From NCBI GenBank assembly GCA_907165065.1, contig OU015528.1, positions 23,766,015 to 23,830,014 of the forward strand: a stretch of DNA of 64,000 bases. The letters are read 5' to 3'. This DNA is from Caprimulgus europaeus. Lineage: Eukaryota > Chordata > Aves > Caprimulgiformes > Caprimulgidae. Below the pieces are notes generated by a model. That model ran no database searches, was not told the origin of the DNA, and was given only the letters and a program-made list of their open reading frames with translations. The translations under genes were made by a program, and so were the position numbers. Positions 14,101-28,589 of this stretch are shown here, piece by piece; position 1 is the first letter of the stretch; the number at the start of each line of letters is the position of its first letter.

Positions 14101-17100
14101 TACTTAACTGCCTGCTTCTGGGCAGGCTGAAATGTGTCTTAATTTTGATAGGGGCGAGAAGCTCCGACCTTTTTGGCACACAGAGACCAGGCGTTTCTTC
14201 CATGCTGGGATGATTAGGTAAACATTCTCAACCACAACTGCCAAGCCAACACAAGGCTGAAGATACAATACTTCAATGGGTTGAACATACTTTTGAGATG
14301 TGGGACACCTACTTTGATTTTTAATCCATACCATGAAGAGAACTTAAGTGCACAGCTCCAGGATGAAGTTCTTCTCTGTGTAGGTTAAAAGTGTAGGAGG
14401 GCACCACTCTAAAGCCTTGTGGTGGGTGTTCAATTTTTCTTTTCCCAGTTGAAATTCCCTCAGATCAGCACACAGACTTGTCTAGATTCAGTTGTGGCAC
14501 TCTCAGCTAGTCCAGCTGTATCCGGTCTTTTGGTAAAAGATGTCACCTTTCTCTGCAAGTGTTGCCTACCTTACGTGCTTAGGATTCTCAGCTGTAACAG
14601 AACTACTGTTGTGGTGGGGGTTGTGGGGAGCATAGGAGCACATGAGCACAGAGCCTATTAGGTGGGAAAGCACTTAAAAGTTTGGTGATAGCCAGATAGA
14701 TACAGTCAGAATATTACTGTCCAAAGACCAAAATTTCCTTCAATACTGGAAGGGAATATATTTGTCCTTTAGAGCTGTTGGATTCATTTTGATGCAGTGC
14801 ACAGACTTTGAGAATCAAAAGGATTAACACAGCTCTGTCACAATATGAAATTCAATAGTTGCTTATAATCTGTCAGTTCTGGTACTGAAGCCTGCTTACT
14901 GTCGACTACCATTAAAAATTTTTTGTTCCCTTTATCAAAGGTACAGACAGTGAAGGGGGGAAATGAAAGCACTAGCAACTGAATTCATTCATTACATGTC
15001 TTCTTTTTAGTTGCCTTTTAGAGGTCAGTGATTGTCCCGTTTGAGTGGCAAAAAGGAAAAGTTACAGAGACTGCAACTGCAGCTGTTGCTATTGCTATTG
15101 AAATCTAATTTGGTTTTGTGAAGATAAATCAAAACAAGCATGTACAAAACAAGACAGAAAAGATAACCTGCAGCTTTTCATTCTGGTATTGATTGGTTTT
15201 CAGTGCCGATGCACCTGGTCTTACAAACCTTCCCTCAACATTAGATTGCTCCTTTGATAGCATCTCCTGTCTGCAGCCTCTTCCTGATATTTGAAGACAA
15301 ATGCTGCTTTCTAAATCTACTTTCTGAATGGTCCGTGTGAGTATGGAACCTCATCTTCTGGATGAGGACCAGAAGCATCCAGCTTTGCCTCATGCTTTGT
15401 ACTAAAGCTCTAACCATCAGCTGTCACTGTTGTCCTCTCCTGCCTTCTCGTACCAGTGTCCAGAAGGACATAAGGAAGTCTGACAAAGCCAGGTAAAGAT
15501 AAAATTCAAAAAGAATTTCAGTTAGTAGTAGACTGTCCTACATTTTCTTGGGTTAAAGGGCAGTCTGCCAATGCAAGTGGCCAGACATACATACAATTTT
15601 TGTCTTAAGCAAGGGACTAAAAAGATATTTCCGAATAATTTGGAAGCCAGTTCAGATTATGCAGAAGAGTAGAGAAAAACAAGACTGTTCTTCTTTGTGA
15701 ACCACTTGAATAGGTATCTAGAAAAGCCCACAAAGGAAGGAGCTTCTGAAACTGTGCTGCATTTGTCCAAAGAGGGGATACAGCTGTACTTCCTTGCACC
15801 ACCCTCTGGAGCTGAGCTGAGAGAACTGGACTGCATCCTTCCCTACATGGTAAATACTTCTTTTACAGCATAACTGGCAGAGCAAAAGAGGAAAGATTCC
15901 TAAGTGGCTGCTTTAATATAATGTTGCCAGAGACTTCTATTTTTCTGTGTTCAACAACATGCCAGACACGTCATTGGACACTTATAGTTGTGACTAAGAA
16001 GACTACAGTGCTCTGCTATTCAACTTTGTTCTTGCTACTAGATAGACATATTTTTCTTGCACAGATCTGAGAAGTGTGAGGAACAGCAGCTCTTATCTAT
16101 GCATCTTCTAAGATGGCTATGAATTTTAATAGATTTCCTAATGTGATTAAACACTGCAGACCTCTAGTAGAAAAATATCAGATTTCTAATTTTTTTCCTG
16201 AATATCTTTGTCCTTTGAACAGAGGAATATAAAGAACACTGGGAAATGATCAGGGTTCAACTCATAAGTTTACTGGATAAGTGTCCAATAAAATTTAGAA
16301 AACAACATGAAGGCTGGTATTCTAGTCTCCTTGCTTACAAAAATGGGATTGAATCAATGTTTTCCTGGGAAAGAATGGCACAACTGAACCTCAAACACAT
16401 GTACTGCAATACGAAGATGTTTCCTTTATTATAGCATCTTTCCTTCTCCCTAGATCATACGTATTTTACTTTACTTACATTACTCTATCCACCTCAGAAT
16501 TTTCCATGGTGACCTGCATGCTGTGAGCATAAAATATGGTATAGCACAATGGTAGCAATCAACATCTACTGGCCAAATGCCTACAGCTTACAGAGGAGGT
16601 GAAGAATATGTCTCATTTTATAGTATACACAATTAAGCCCTTCCCAAATTTTCTAGAGTGAAAACACACACAGCATTGCCTATTAATAGACAGCAATCTC
16701 TTTTGGCTGTAGCCTCTCTGTTCAAATCTAGTCTTTCCACAGACACTAAAACCACAATGCCCAGTTCACTTCTGTTACTTTCATTTCAGTGCAACTCCAG
16801 TAGCTCAGTCTATAAAAGCGGAATTACAACTTGGGTGTTGCTGGTGTGAAGTGAATAGAGCCCATTATTTTACATTTGGTAGGATACCTCGGGTTGTTCC
16901 AGTTGCTTTGTGTCACTATGATGACATACACCATTGGGGAACTCTCCCTAACTGGTAGTTGCTGTCTGTTTTGTCTTTCCAAAGTGGGAATTTCCATGGT
17001 TGTAACATCTTTTATCCAGAAATACCCTAGGAACTCAACAGGCTTCTCCATGGCTGCTCTGTGCAAAATGTACTCAATGGAAGTATTTGAGGAAGAAGAA

Positions 17101-20100
17101 CTTTGGCCTGGACGGTTACCATCTAATTGCCACTGAAGTCAGAGAATACATCGAAAAGGAAGCAGCTCTGGTATTAAAGTACAGCTTTTCCTTACAACAT
17201 CTCTTAGGAAGCAGGAAGTGATACAAAAAATGGAATTTCCATTGAATTGTGCCATTTGCATCCAGACTGAGGTTGCTCAGGATGCTGGATATGCATGACA
17301 TTTGCAGACCCTTCAAACTGCTAGTTTAGAAATAGTTGGCATGAAGAAATGATAAAAATATTAAACTGAATCAGCTATTTTCATGTTTGTTGCTTAAAAT
17401 TCAAAAGGCATTCCTAGGCTTACAGTGACTGAGCTCCTTAGCTATTTCCACATAAAAAGGCATAGATGGAAAAACACTATAAAGCAATAACCTGCAGCTA
17501 AGTTGTCCTTAATGTACTCATTTTCTCTCTTTTGTAACAGTTCACGTACTGTGACTGACTCAATGTCCTATTCTAATATAAATGCATTTTATCATTTGTA
17601 GCCAATGAACTATAAAGCAGTTTTGGATAAAAATCCCATAATACCAAAATAGCAATTTTTTAATAAATAGATTTGAAAAAGTAAAATCAGTTTCAGCCTG
17701 CCTATTTTTTTTTTTAATTTGACTAACAGTACTCCATATAATTTCCAGGACTTTCAATATAAAACTAATTCACATTCATATATAAAGCTGGATATTCCAA
17801 ACCTTTAAAAATTTTTTTGAAACAATTTCTGGCAAAATATCAATAAAATTTAAGCCTGAAACTACACTCCCAAGTGAGATTTTAGGATGCTAAAATATTC
17901 TCCACAGCACTGAACACTTTCATATATTTTTAACAGTCTCTGGGTTTCAAAACAGCAGAAAAAGGGTAAATGTTCAAATTTCAGATCTGAAAGAACAGTT
18001 TTATTTAAATGATCAAAATATTTTTTATTATTAAAACTTCCCCAAAAAACACATCAAAAGTGACTCGGAGGTCTTCCAGGACTTTAAGCCTTTACAAAAT
18101 ATTTTTAATAGATGAACAAGTGCATTGTAAAGTTTGCATACTGTAAAGTTTGTTTTAAGTCTGTTCACATTATGAAACCTCCTGCTTATCCCAGTTTTCT
18201 TCTGAAGAGTGAATGATGCTGATACCCCAGATGAGGGCTGACAGCACATAAAACAATTTGGACTGCACTGTAATTGCTCTGTTCCTCTCTTTCATATGCC
18301 TGATCCAGTAATACAGTCATATTCTTCCTTTCCTGTCAGACCCATTTTCTTTCTCCCTTTCCCTCCCTCTAACACTGTTCTGTTTGTTTTAACCCTCATG
18401 CCATAGGGCATCTTAAGGAACCATAAATGCTGGCAGAGGATAATGATCGAGAATACTATTCATACCTTCCCTTAGCAGCTCTGAGGACAGAGGTTTATGG
18501 GGTAAGCCTAGAAACTTTACTCCCTGCTGCTGCTGCAGGCAGCAGTGGAGCCCTGATGCTGGGCAGACCTCTCACCCCACCGCCCGTCCCCAGGGCAGCA
18601 AGACTCTCCTGCAGCTACCTGTGCACTCACCCAGGGAATGAGCAGCAGGGTGGACAAATCCAAATTAAGCTCTTTGGCTTCATGGGGTCTGCAGCCCACA
18701 CATGACCGAGTGCTGTCTCCACAGGGTTACATGTAATCTGCACAAAGGAACATTCTCTGCCATTTTTGTTGAAGCTGTATACTGCATACCAAGAGTAAAT
18801 ATTTCATGACTCATACAAATTCATGATATAAGATGGAGAAGGACATATAAAACAAGCAACCTAGAGCATTGTGAACAGGATATAGAAGATCAACCTCTAA
18901 ATCCATGCTCCTAATCAAGGCTTTTCATGTACGCTGCCTCTACAGACATTTTCCCGTACCATTTAGGGAATACAATATTTCAGGCAGAACAAACACTCCC
19001 AGGAGCCATAGGAAGAACAGCTCCAGCTTCAGTCACTGTGCAATTTTCCCAGATCCTCTATGGATGTATCTGCACCTAGTTCTAAACATAACTGGGTGAA
19101 AATTTCTGAAGTCAGTGGCAAAACTCCCATTGTATCCATCGGGGACAGACACTACCTGAAGGAAGCAATGCGCTCAGATGAGTACAAGGTTTTACTAACT
19201 CAGATGTAAGGAAGCAAACAAAAAGAAAGTTGTTCTCACAATCACATAAATCTACACAAGGTTTGATGCAACCCTGCACTCAGTATTTAAGCAACTGATA
19301 TCACTAGCCACACCTGTTCCAGCTTTGCACGATGGTTGGTGGCTGTGACCTTACACACCACAGCAATCGATATAAAACAGTTTCAAATTATTGTTGATAC
19401 TGGTTGAGAATTAATAGAACAAGCCAGAAAATCCAATGGCTTACCTGTAAATAGGTTAAAGTCACCCTCAGTGCCTGCAGGTACAGGTGCTTCTCTTCAT
19501 TTCTACAGTGAGATTAAGACTAGGAGGTCTGTTAAATTGAAAAAAAAAAAAAAAAAAAAATCAAATTGGCTTCATGGTAGCAAGAAAACTGATAGAAATT
19601 GGAAGAGGAGCTATTTTCAGTACAAGAGCAGGTGAAACCATTTCTTGTAATAATTAATTTAGGAAGCCTTATAAGAGATTTATGGAATTCTGAACCTTGA
19701 AATATAAAGAAAATTGTTCCTATAACATGTTCAGTCCGCAGTTTCCTATCATGTATTAAATTCAGTGTCAGACAGAACAGTTAACACTTGGAATTTGTGT
19801 CATGCTTACCAAGCAATCTTTCAGACTACTGTAAAATTGCCCCCATTGGACAAAAGCATTTTTTTAATAAAAACGAAATGTGATCACTTTTCCTAAAAAA
19901 GTACATGTTAAGATGAAGTGTTATGTCTGTACTAACCTACGCTTACACTTTTAATCTGTTTTTGCAACTGCATCTGTAAGATCAAAGGCATTTTGGAGGA
20001 GCAACAATATTTTTTTATTTTATTATTTTATATGCTTAGATGTGTGCAAATTTAATATAGTTTGCATATGTGCATTTAAGCATGTCCATACACACGCGTA

Positions 20101-21393
20101 TGTCTGTGTGTAATACAAAAAAACCTTCAGTAAAAGAATATTCAGGTTGCAATTTCAGGTATTCAGCAATTAGAAAATGCTAGAATGAAAGCTGCCAGTA
20201 CACCATCATTGGCTCCCTTTTTCAGAAGTAAGAATGTAATAGATTCTTTTTCACTTTTAAAATGTTATTTCTGCAGCTCCCAAAGCATCATAATGCCCTA
20301 CACAGACACATACACATCTTTAGTAATTCCACTCATGCATTTGCCAACCCTTAATTGCCAGCCTCTCAGAAAACACATGCATACACAAAAGAAACAGTTG
20401 TATCGTCACTATTATTATTATTGACCCATTTCATACTTTTATCTTCCATTCCACATTCATACTTTTATTTGAATAGGTGTTAACATTTTCTGTTTCAAAC
20501 GTGGATAGCCATTTAGAATACAGGGACTAGGAGAGTACAATTATTCCTCCATCAAGTTTCTCTCTGACTTTCTACCTACCCTTTGATCCCCTCCCCAGCT
20601 GATAGCTCAGAGGTAGTATCCCTCTTTTGCCACAGTGGTACAATTACCAAAACCACAGGCCTGAAGCAGCCAGCCTGGGTGATTGGCTCTATAGCACTCT
20701 AATTTATGAAGTGCTCTGTCTTCCAGGCATCTTGCTTAGGTTGATCTCTTTCTTCTTTTTACACTAAGGGAATTGCAACAGCATCCAGTTATTGCTAATA
20801 TATAGGTGAGTTGGGTATGCTCCTGACTTGAATATTATTTTAGGGGGTTTATTATGATACTTAAGACCAACTGAATTTGAATTTGCTTTGTTCTAGAAAA
20901 AATACAAAAACAAGACAATAAAGAGCCCCTACTGCAAAGATCTTACACTAAAAATAAACACAGGAAAAGGGAAGGTATGTACCAGCTGGGGATCAATTGC
21001 TTGAGCAATTAACTACTTTACGTTGGGAGCTACCTAGGCACATCAGACAAGCAAGAATTAATAAAAAACAATTTCTTCATACTGCTGTTGCTGTGCTTCT
21101 CTCTCTTCAGAGAAGCAACTCCAATGTTACAGTGCTGTGTGCTACAGGAATCCCTAAGAAGACTTTCCAGCAAACCATCTAATGCCATGATGCATTCAGT
21201 TATGAGACTGTGACCCATAGTTTCCTAGGAATCTTCCATCCTGGCAATTCCTTCCAATCTTACCTTGGGCCACTAGGGTTATTGGGCAGCGGCGCTGCCT
21301 CTCAGTGGTGGATCAAACTAAAGAACACTTCACTGAAAACCGGTCTTGTAATACATGTAGGAATTAATAATTTCAACAAATGTGAACAAACAA
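8117..21393. other. Non-coding DNA, nothing recognised
   Basis: The longest frame is 130 codons (10527-10919, plus) and matches nothing I know. Slightly GC-richer patches occur at 10100-10900 and 18500-18720. Stretches near 9250-9560 and 19090-19380 have an LTR-like feel (TATA-like ATATAAAA at about 19371) but no defined ends, so they are not called. Confidence 0.55.
19540..19560 (+). repeat. A21 homopolymer
   Basis: 21 consecutive A preceded by GTTAAATTG. No recognisable retrocopy lies upstream of it, so it may be simple slippage or the tail of an unrecognised insert. Other long runs: T18 at 23982-23999 and A20 at 48891-48910 (IFRD1 intron 9). Confidence 0.85.
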
Positions 21394-21924
21394 GATCATA
21401 GGATAACTCAGATTGGAAGAGGCCTCAGGAGTTCTACAGTCAAACCTTCTGCCCAAAGCAGGGTCACCTGTGAGCTCAGACCAGGTTGCTCAAGGATTTA
21501 TCACATCAGTTCTTGACAAACTTCCAAGGCTGAGATAGCACAAACTTTCTAAGCAGCCTGTTCCAGTGCCTGACTGTTCTCACAGGAAAAAAAATGTACC
21601 TTATATTCAGTCAGAACCTCTCTTCTTTCAGTTTATGTTCCTTGATGCTCATCCTTCTGACATGCACTCTTTTGAAGAGTCTGTCTCCATCTTCTTGATA
21701 CCTTCCCCACAGGTGCTGGCAGGATGCTGTTAAGTGCCCCCAAAGCCATCTCTCCTCCAGACTGAAGGAACCCCCTTCCCTTAGCTTATCCTCACAAGGC
21801 TGGTGCTCCAGCCACTGAGCATCCTGGTGGCCTTCTGCTGAACTCATGCTACTTTATCAGGGTCCTTGTATTGGGGCGTCCAACACTGGATGTGGTATCT
21901 AGATGTGGTCTAACAAGCACTGAG
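21394..21924 (-). mobile_element. Older, degraded CR1 LINE fragment
   Basis: About 530 bp. On the plus strand the typical inverted CR1 3' features appear in order: ATCATAGGATAACTCAGATTGG, the segment GCAGCCTGTTCCAGTGCCTGA, GGTGGCCTTCTGCTGAACTC, GGGGCGTCCAACACTGGATG and ATGTGGTCTAACAAGCACTGAG. The reverse-transcriptase frame is broken. It extends further 5' in the element than the other copies, and its divergence suggests an old insertion. Confidence 0.9.
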
Positions 21925-22860
21925 TAAGCCTACATTAAATTTACATAATAAAGTAAATTCTGATTCGCAAAAGAAACTGTAAGCTGCATAGGTATAATGA
22001 CATTAATTGGAACTGAGCTTGCTCCAAACCCTGAGATAACAGTCACATTGTGGCAATTAGCATCATAAACTCTGAAGCTTGCCTCTTCAGTCAAATGCCT
22101 GATTAGTAAAACTGTGTGAACCCTAACACAGGGTTGTAGGTGAGTGTGGGTCCTCAGAGAAATTTAGCTGTTACAGCACAACATTCAGCACAGGCTTGCC
22201 CCTGTACTACTTACTGCCTTGGGAGAGCACTACAATCTGAGATAGGAAAGAAAAGGTGATGAGAAGGGCTCTTAAATGGAATTGAACAAGCCCTCTTCTG
22301 GTCACCACCACTAGTGCTGGAGTTCATGGTCATTCTCTAGAAAGGTGCTAACATGTTTCCTGATTTGCTTTCCACTTGGCTGTGAATTTCTTTTTCAAAA
22401 TTCTCCTGATAGTACCCAGCCACATTAAGTACGTAGTATAGCTTAATTTCATAATCCTCTAAGCACCACAGGGACAACAAAATGGCCTTCATATAGAAAA
22501 ATCTCTTTATGTTTATATGTATAAACAAACTCTGCTATTTCTAGCATGTTATGTATATTTTTAATTATTTAGCCAGCTAGGAACTTCACAGATCTCACTC
22601 TGCTGCACAGCATGAGCATGAGGTTTATGGGATGAAGAAGGACACAACTTGCTGGTGTCTGTTTCCTGTGCATGCATCTCTAACAGCAGAGGTACAGCAG
22701 AGGCAAAATAACCTGATAGCATCATAGGTCACACAGAGCATTCCCACTCAAACCCACTGAGTACCGGGATGTAGTGGCAAGTTCATCATTAGACTATTTT
22801 CAGTCACTATGCATCCTATCAAAAGCAATGTTGAAAGTAAATTTTAACTGAATGTGATAC

Positions 22861-22906
22861 ATGTATAGAAGACAGGAAGAGACATGTATAGAGCAGGAAG
22901 AGAAAT
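22861..22906 (+). repeat. Short imperfect tandem duplication (about 22-23 bp)
   Basis: ATGTATAGAAGACAGGAAGA recurs immediately as ATGTATAGAGCAGGAAGAGA. Two copies in non-coding DNA. Confidence 0.6.
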
Positions 22907-24814
22907 GCTTTGATGTTCTGGAAATGACAAATGTAACAGCTACTGTAATTTAGGGCAAAGAGCTAATTACTATATACTAGTCAAGATATTTAACCTAAGA
23001 TCGATCCAAATCCAGTCCCTGACTGGACAAAGTAGGAGAAGAGAAGCAGCAGAAATAAGATTGATACTGCCACAACTAAGTCCCAGAACCCAGCCAATAA
23101 TAGTGCTCCAATAAAAATACCTGTTTGGATGGCAGGGATGGAATTCTCTGGCTATGAGGTTGCTGGGGATGAAGCTAGCCTAGTTCTGCACAGCCTGCCT
23201 GCTTGCAACATCGCTGCCTAACTGCAGTCAGAAATCGGTGTCTGACTGGAGGAGGAAGGAGAGATGTAGATAAGAAGGGGAATGGCACAGAGAGAGATAT
23301 TTCTGAAGATGGCAAAGGAAAGCTTGCTGATCAGGAATCTTAGGAATGCAAGATCTCTTTGACAGAAAGAGCAAGTATCACAGCTATTGAGTAGATTGGA
23401 GGTATACCCATGCGACACGTAGGCTGCTCAGAGATCAGGCAGGCCAAGAAGAGAGATCAGATGGCAAGATCATATTCCCTGGCAATGACATGAAGAAGTA
23501 GAGTTGGTGTGACCCTCACCGACAGGACCAGAAGAGCACTGATTAGCAGCAAATCATTAACTGGAGGCTCATCCCAGTCCTCTGAAGAATTCAGCCTTTT
23601 AATCCCATTATGAGCCATTTTTATGACAGATGCCAAGAAGAAATCAAGGAATTCAATAGCAAGACTGAGGTTTGTCTATGCATAAATGAAGAAAGATTTC
23701 TGTGTGATGAGCAGAACTCAAGATTCATAATGACAGCACTGAAGCACATTATGGCTGCATTTGCATCCAGTGTTTTTCCAGGACACAAGGTGTAGACATT
23801 GGTTATAATTGATGAGATTGGATGTTTGCAATATAGGGTCTGATAAAATGCATCAGAAAGTGAACCCAGCATGCTCAGAATGACGTTAACAAGAACATGA
23901 TTTATTGTATCCTGTGCAATAAATGGAGGCAAGCTCACTATCTAAATGACAGATTCTTTAAACCAGGTATCTCACCATCTCTTTTTTTTTTTTTTTTTTC
24001 AAAAATTATGATGTGTCTGCATTCTATGAGATGTATGAATTGCTACTGAGATAACAGCCATGAACTTCAGTGAAAAGGGGGGTCCTCAATATCTTTGAAA
24101 ACTGTGTCCATGACAGTTGCTTTCTTCTTAAAACGTGAATCAAATGTCAGATATAGCTTGGGAGTAGCTTTGAAGGAAGAAGGGTAGAATAAAGTCAGCA
24201 GCAGTCGTCTGTTGGTGCTGTATTAGAAGCAAGTGACTCTGCAAATTCTTGTTCCTTCTGTGATGTTAGTACCAGAGCATGTGCTTTGTCTCTGCCGTTC
24301 CAGACACGAATTATGCCAAGAACAGAAAATTGTGTCATTTTCAAATCTGTTGTTGTTAAATAATTGATCGTTTTGCTGCCACCATGAGGACACCTTGAGA
24401 AACAATGCTTACATGGCAGCGAGTCTTGGACTGCAGGAGATGTGTGAAGCATGTTAATTAAAATTACTAATATAAAAAATATATTTTGGCAGTTGAAGAT
24501 AAATAAATGCATGAGAGATTTGTTTCTTGAGCTCCTATGGTCTGAAATTACAGATGACAGTCCTTCTGCACAGGGTGAGAGAATTCATTTAGATTAAATT
24601 ATCCTTTCATTTCCTTTTCTAAAACATCAGAAAACCTCCCTAACTGACATTTTTGCCTTTGTGTCAGGGATAGCATTAAGAATAATTTTCTATGATTGCC
24701 TCTTCCACAGGCAGAGAACTCATTTTTAATCGATACATCGTAAGCTGTTATTACAGCTATTTTCTATCTTAATTCAGCCTGCCCTTCATAATTACGTGGG
24801 TTTTTTCCTGTTTT

Positions 24815-25357
24815 TTAAATGCTCCGGACGGTGGCAGATTTCCACCACCTAGTGGAAAAAGGCTGTATTGTCTCCTGAAAACCAGTCAGATTTCTCTTCA
24901 GTGCCTGTTCTAAACCTCCCGATTGTAAGCTCCCTTTTGCCAGCACTCGTGACTGAAGGAGTTTTCTTTTTTTCACGTACTGGTGAGTGCATGCAGGGTA
25001 CGCAGCTCCTCTTGAAGGCTTTAGAACGTTACATATTCCACAAACCATATGTCTCAATGTACAGGAATTGCTGTAATGTGAATGGGAAATCGAAAAGCTT
25101 AAAAAACGGAGCAAGATCTGCCAAGGAATATCACTGTTTCCCTGAAGCCCATCTTCTTCATGGGCAGCCTGATCCCCATTCAAGTGTGCACTCCAGTTCA
25201 GACTGTGCCAAAACCCACCATACTCCTTCAAGCAATGTTCTGTGCCAGAATGCTCTGAGCTTTGGCTGCCAAGACTGAAATGCCAAATGGAGTCAGGGGG
25301 AAACTTCCAGAAAGGAGAAGGTTGAAGAAAGGCAAATGCAAGTGCTGGCATTGTCAC
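24815..25357 (-). other. Unidentified 180-codon ORF, coding status doubtful
   Basis: An uninterrupted minus-strand frame of 180 codons, with a 136-codon frame on the opposite strand (24868-25278) inside it. Local GC is modestly raised. Neither translation shows a domain, a signal peptide or low-complexity bias that I can name. A chance open frame or part of a decayed retroelement is the most economical reading. Confidence 0.15.
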
Positions 25358-28300
25358 CTCTTCCTATTCCTGCCAGGAAAGCCTCTAGCCCTTGCAGACC
25401 TGCAGAGCATCCTCTCCCTTCCCACCTGTTCCAAAATGAGCAAGTGATGCCCCCTTTGGCGTCAACAGAGAAGAAACCACTTTCAGATTCAGCTCTTGAG
25501 TGTGAATTGCCAGGGGTAAGAGCAACAGGGTAAAAAGCTCTCTTCTTTTGACATCATCCAGGGGGAATGATGACTCTGAGGAAAATTCTGTGCCTGTTGA
25601 ACCCAACTGGATTTTTCCTATGGTTTCCCTGGAAAAAGACATCATTCTGTGGTTTTTATCATTAGATGCCTCACAGTAGTTAGCTTATCTCCATGAGGCT
25701 TCTCTGAATCAGGAAAATGCTACTACCTCCACTTCACACCTGGAGATGTACAGGCCTGGCAGATTAAGGTGCAGATTTACAAAAGGCTGTTATCACAACA
25801 GTTAGTCACCTTCAGGAGTTACAGGCGTTATAAAACTTCTAGGAGATACTGGTATTTGAGTGAGATCCTGAGAATTCTCCTTCTGTTTGGTTATCTTCCT
25901 AATCGTTTGGACTGAGTTCCAGGATACAGCTTTTTTCCAGCATCTTATTTCCAGCTAACTTGCCACTTAATTTGTTTGTGCTCAAAATTGAGATCTTCAA
26001 AACTCCACCTAATTTGCCATGGAACGTTGGAAGCATGCAGACACACCTTTGCAGCAAAAACTTTCCCTGAGCATCTAAATACCCTCTCCTGGCAATGCTG
26101 ATCAGTTAGCATCTAGTTCACAGAGAAAATCTGCCAGGATTCAGAAATGAGCTGTTTGCCCATCTCTCTCTCTACAGTGCCAAATCCACTCATTTTTTTA
26201 GAGCACATCTGATGAATCATGGTCTATGCAGGATAAAAAAAGGCAATGGTGGTGTTAGTGTCCCATCTCCTGCTTTGTCCAGTTGCTCAGCTATCATGTG
26301 GCAGGCTGATTTCAGCTATTGCTTCCTGTTTCCTAGGCGAGGGCCACAGCTCTCAAATAATAGGGCATTGAAATGTAGCCCTTAGTAACACTTGTTAAAG
26401 TTATACCATTTACATGGGAAAAATACATTTGAGAAAGAAAAGTTTGCAAGTAAATATATTCAGTAGTTAGCATTTTCATAGGAAGTTAAAGTTTTTGCAG
26501 GAGGAACGAGAAAATACAGTGCATGACTGGCTGGCAAGAAATTAACAGCAGGTGAGAAGTATAGTCTGCGGTATTCATAAAAGAATCCCCCAAGGAGGCA
26601 AATTAATTAGAAATTAGAAACTCCATTGCTTTTTTAGATACCTAAAAAAGAACCAGAACTAGTCTATACAACACAAATTGTTGGAAACTATCATAACAAC
26701 TTTTACTTGTCAAGGACACCTAGAGCTGGCAAGGAGAATCTGGATGGAAAGTTTTCCTAATAGTTTATTGCATGACAAGTAATGGTATTAGTGCTTGTTA
26801 TTCCTAAGTAAAGGATAGGAGACTATATAAACCGTTTGGGAAAGGTGTGTTTCCCTTACAATGAACCTGTGTGATACTTTTGAAGTTGCAAAAATGAGGA
26901 GCCTGCAGTCCTTTAACAGGACTCTGCCCCAAGATGTACAGAGTCATGAAAATATCTGTTTCAAATAAGATGCTTCACTTACTGCCAAGATGGATAGCTA
27001 AATTGACTATAAATACTGGTCAAAATTCCTTATATACCAGATGACAGGTTTAAGGAGACAAGGAAGAGTGTGTCCTGAAATGTCTTAAATTGCAACAGGT
27101 TGCAATCACTCAGAGCAGAGAAATCAGTCAGATGGCAGTATCCTGTGAGGACTAAGCCCAGACCAGAGGTCCCCCAGAAGGAAATTTGAATACAGAGGAG
27201 ACTGCAGTCCCTCAGTGAGGAGCGGTTTGACCCATTTTGAGTAGACCCAGTTCACTCTGCAGCATTTAACCACTCTTAGCAAGAGCAGAAAGAGGCAGTT
27301 TGCTGGCTACTTTGGGATGGCAGGTATTGCATAATAACATAATATTGGGACAGCTAGTGCAGCTACTTCAGTAGGATTATAGAATTTCAAGCTACAAATC
27401 ACAGATTCTTATGGAAAGGGAAATATTGGTCTAGAAAGCATAATGCAGGACATTTCTTTAAAGAAATGGCTTAATCTTTACTAGCTCTGCAGAGTACTGA
27501 GAAGGGTTCTTTAAGTGGCCTAAGAAATTCCCCATCTTAAAATGAGTGGAAAGATCATGGATATAAGATTGCCCCTTGCATTATAATAATTTTCAAGAGG
27601 GCCTACATCTCCCCCAAATCAATGCATATGCCTAACCCTTGTCAAACTAATTACTTAAGTGTGTGCTTCCATGTCAATGATTGTCTAATAGGCTTAGCAG
27701 TACATTCTCCATCAGTGTGCGAATGGCTATTCTAGTCAATGGCAAAATGTCATTTGATCTGAAGGAAGAAAAAATGATGCTGGACAGACTAGAGAGATCC
27801 AAGTTAACCACCTCTCAGAAAACACTCCCCCAGCTCCCAGGACTGGCAAATGCCACAAGCTGAGCACAGGCCTCCTTGGCTCCTGCCTCATCTACCCCCA
27901 GGCGGAGTTGCATGTCCACAGGGGCCACCACAGACCCTTCCCCAGAATGCACACAACAGGTTCTCCTGTCCCAAAAATGCCTATTCCCCACTTCCAAGAT
28001 GGGCTGAGGTTCCTCCTGTGACAGTCCCTACCCCGGCTCTGCCCCTTACAATGGCAAAGCAGGTATTTGAGAGGTCCACATTTTCTGGGGTTGACTCATC
28101 AACTCATCAGACACCACCACCCCATCCATCTTCTTCCTCAGGTGGAGGCCTCACCTGCCCACTGCTCCTTCCTTCCTTCCCCAGGGTAGGAGAGGAGTGC
28201 AGACTTCATCTTGGTGATTGGTCTTCCCTGTTCTCGTGAAACACTACCATGTTTACAGTGAAGGGGAATGCTGAAATGCCCAGGGACATTTCAAAAGACA

Positions 28301-28589
28301 CTTACATCGTTAATTTCCTTTTTAGGCTTGATTTGATCACGAGCCCCTGGGTGTACGTTGTAGTAGTACATGGCAGAGTAGCTTCACAGACCTGGCGTGA
28401 TGGAGTCAGCAGTGCCTGGACTGCCAATACTAAAAGGAAAATCTACACTGGTACATTCATATTTCTCTCAAGTTAATGTTTGTGATCAGCTGCACTTTTG
28501 CCAAACCGCCTCGCTCTTTCTCTGTACATAAGCCTGGCAAGTATACGACTTGACAATTTCCATCAGAATAGCAATAGGTATCTAAAAAC

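Larger units (their letters stand above)
21925..28589. other. Non-coding DNA with a GC-rising shoulder
   Basis: Apart from the doubtful ORF at 24815-25357 nothing is recognised. From about 27830 the sequence becomes C-rich (many CCCC runs, 27890-28200) before the CpG island starts. Confidence 0.5.

Noticed and set aside
1-28500. TMEM168, expected next to LSMEM1 by mammalian synteny
   Set aside because: No long multi-pass membrane exon or other recognisable TMEM168 sequence occurs; it presumably lies beyond the left edge.
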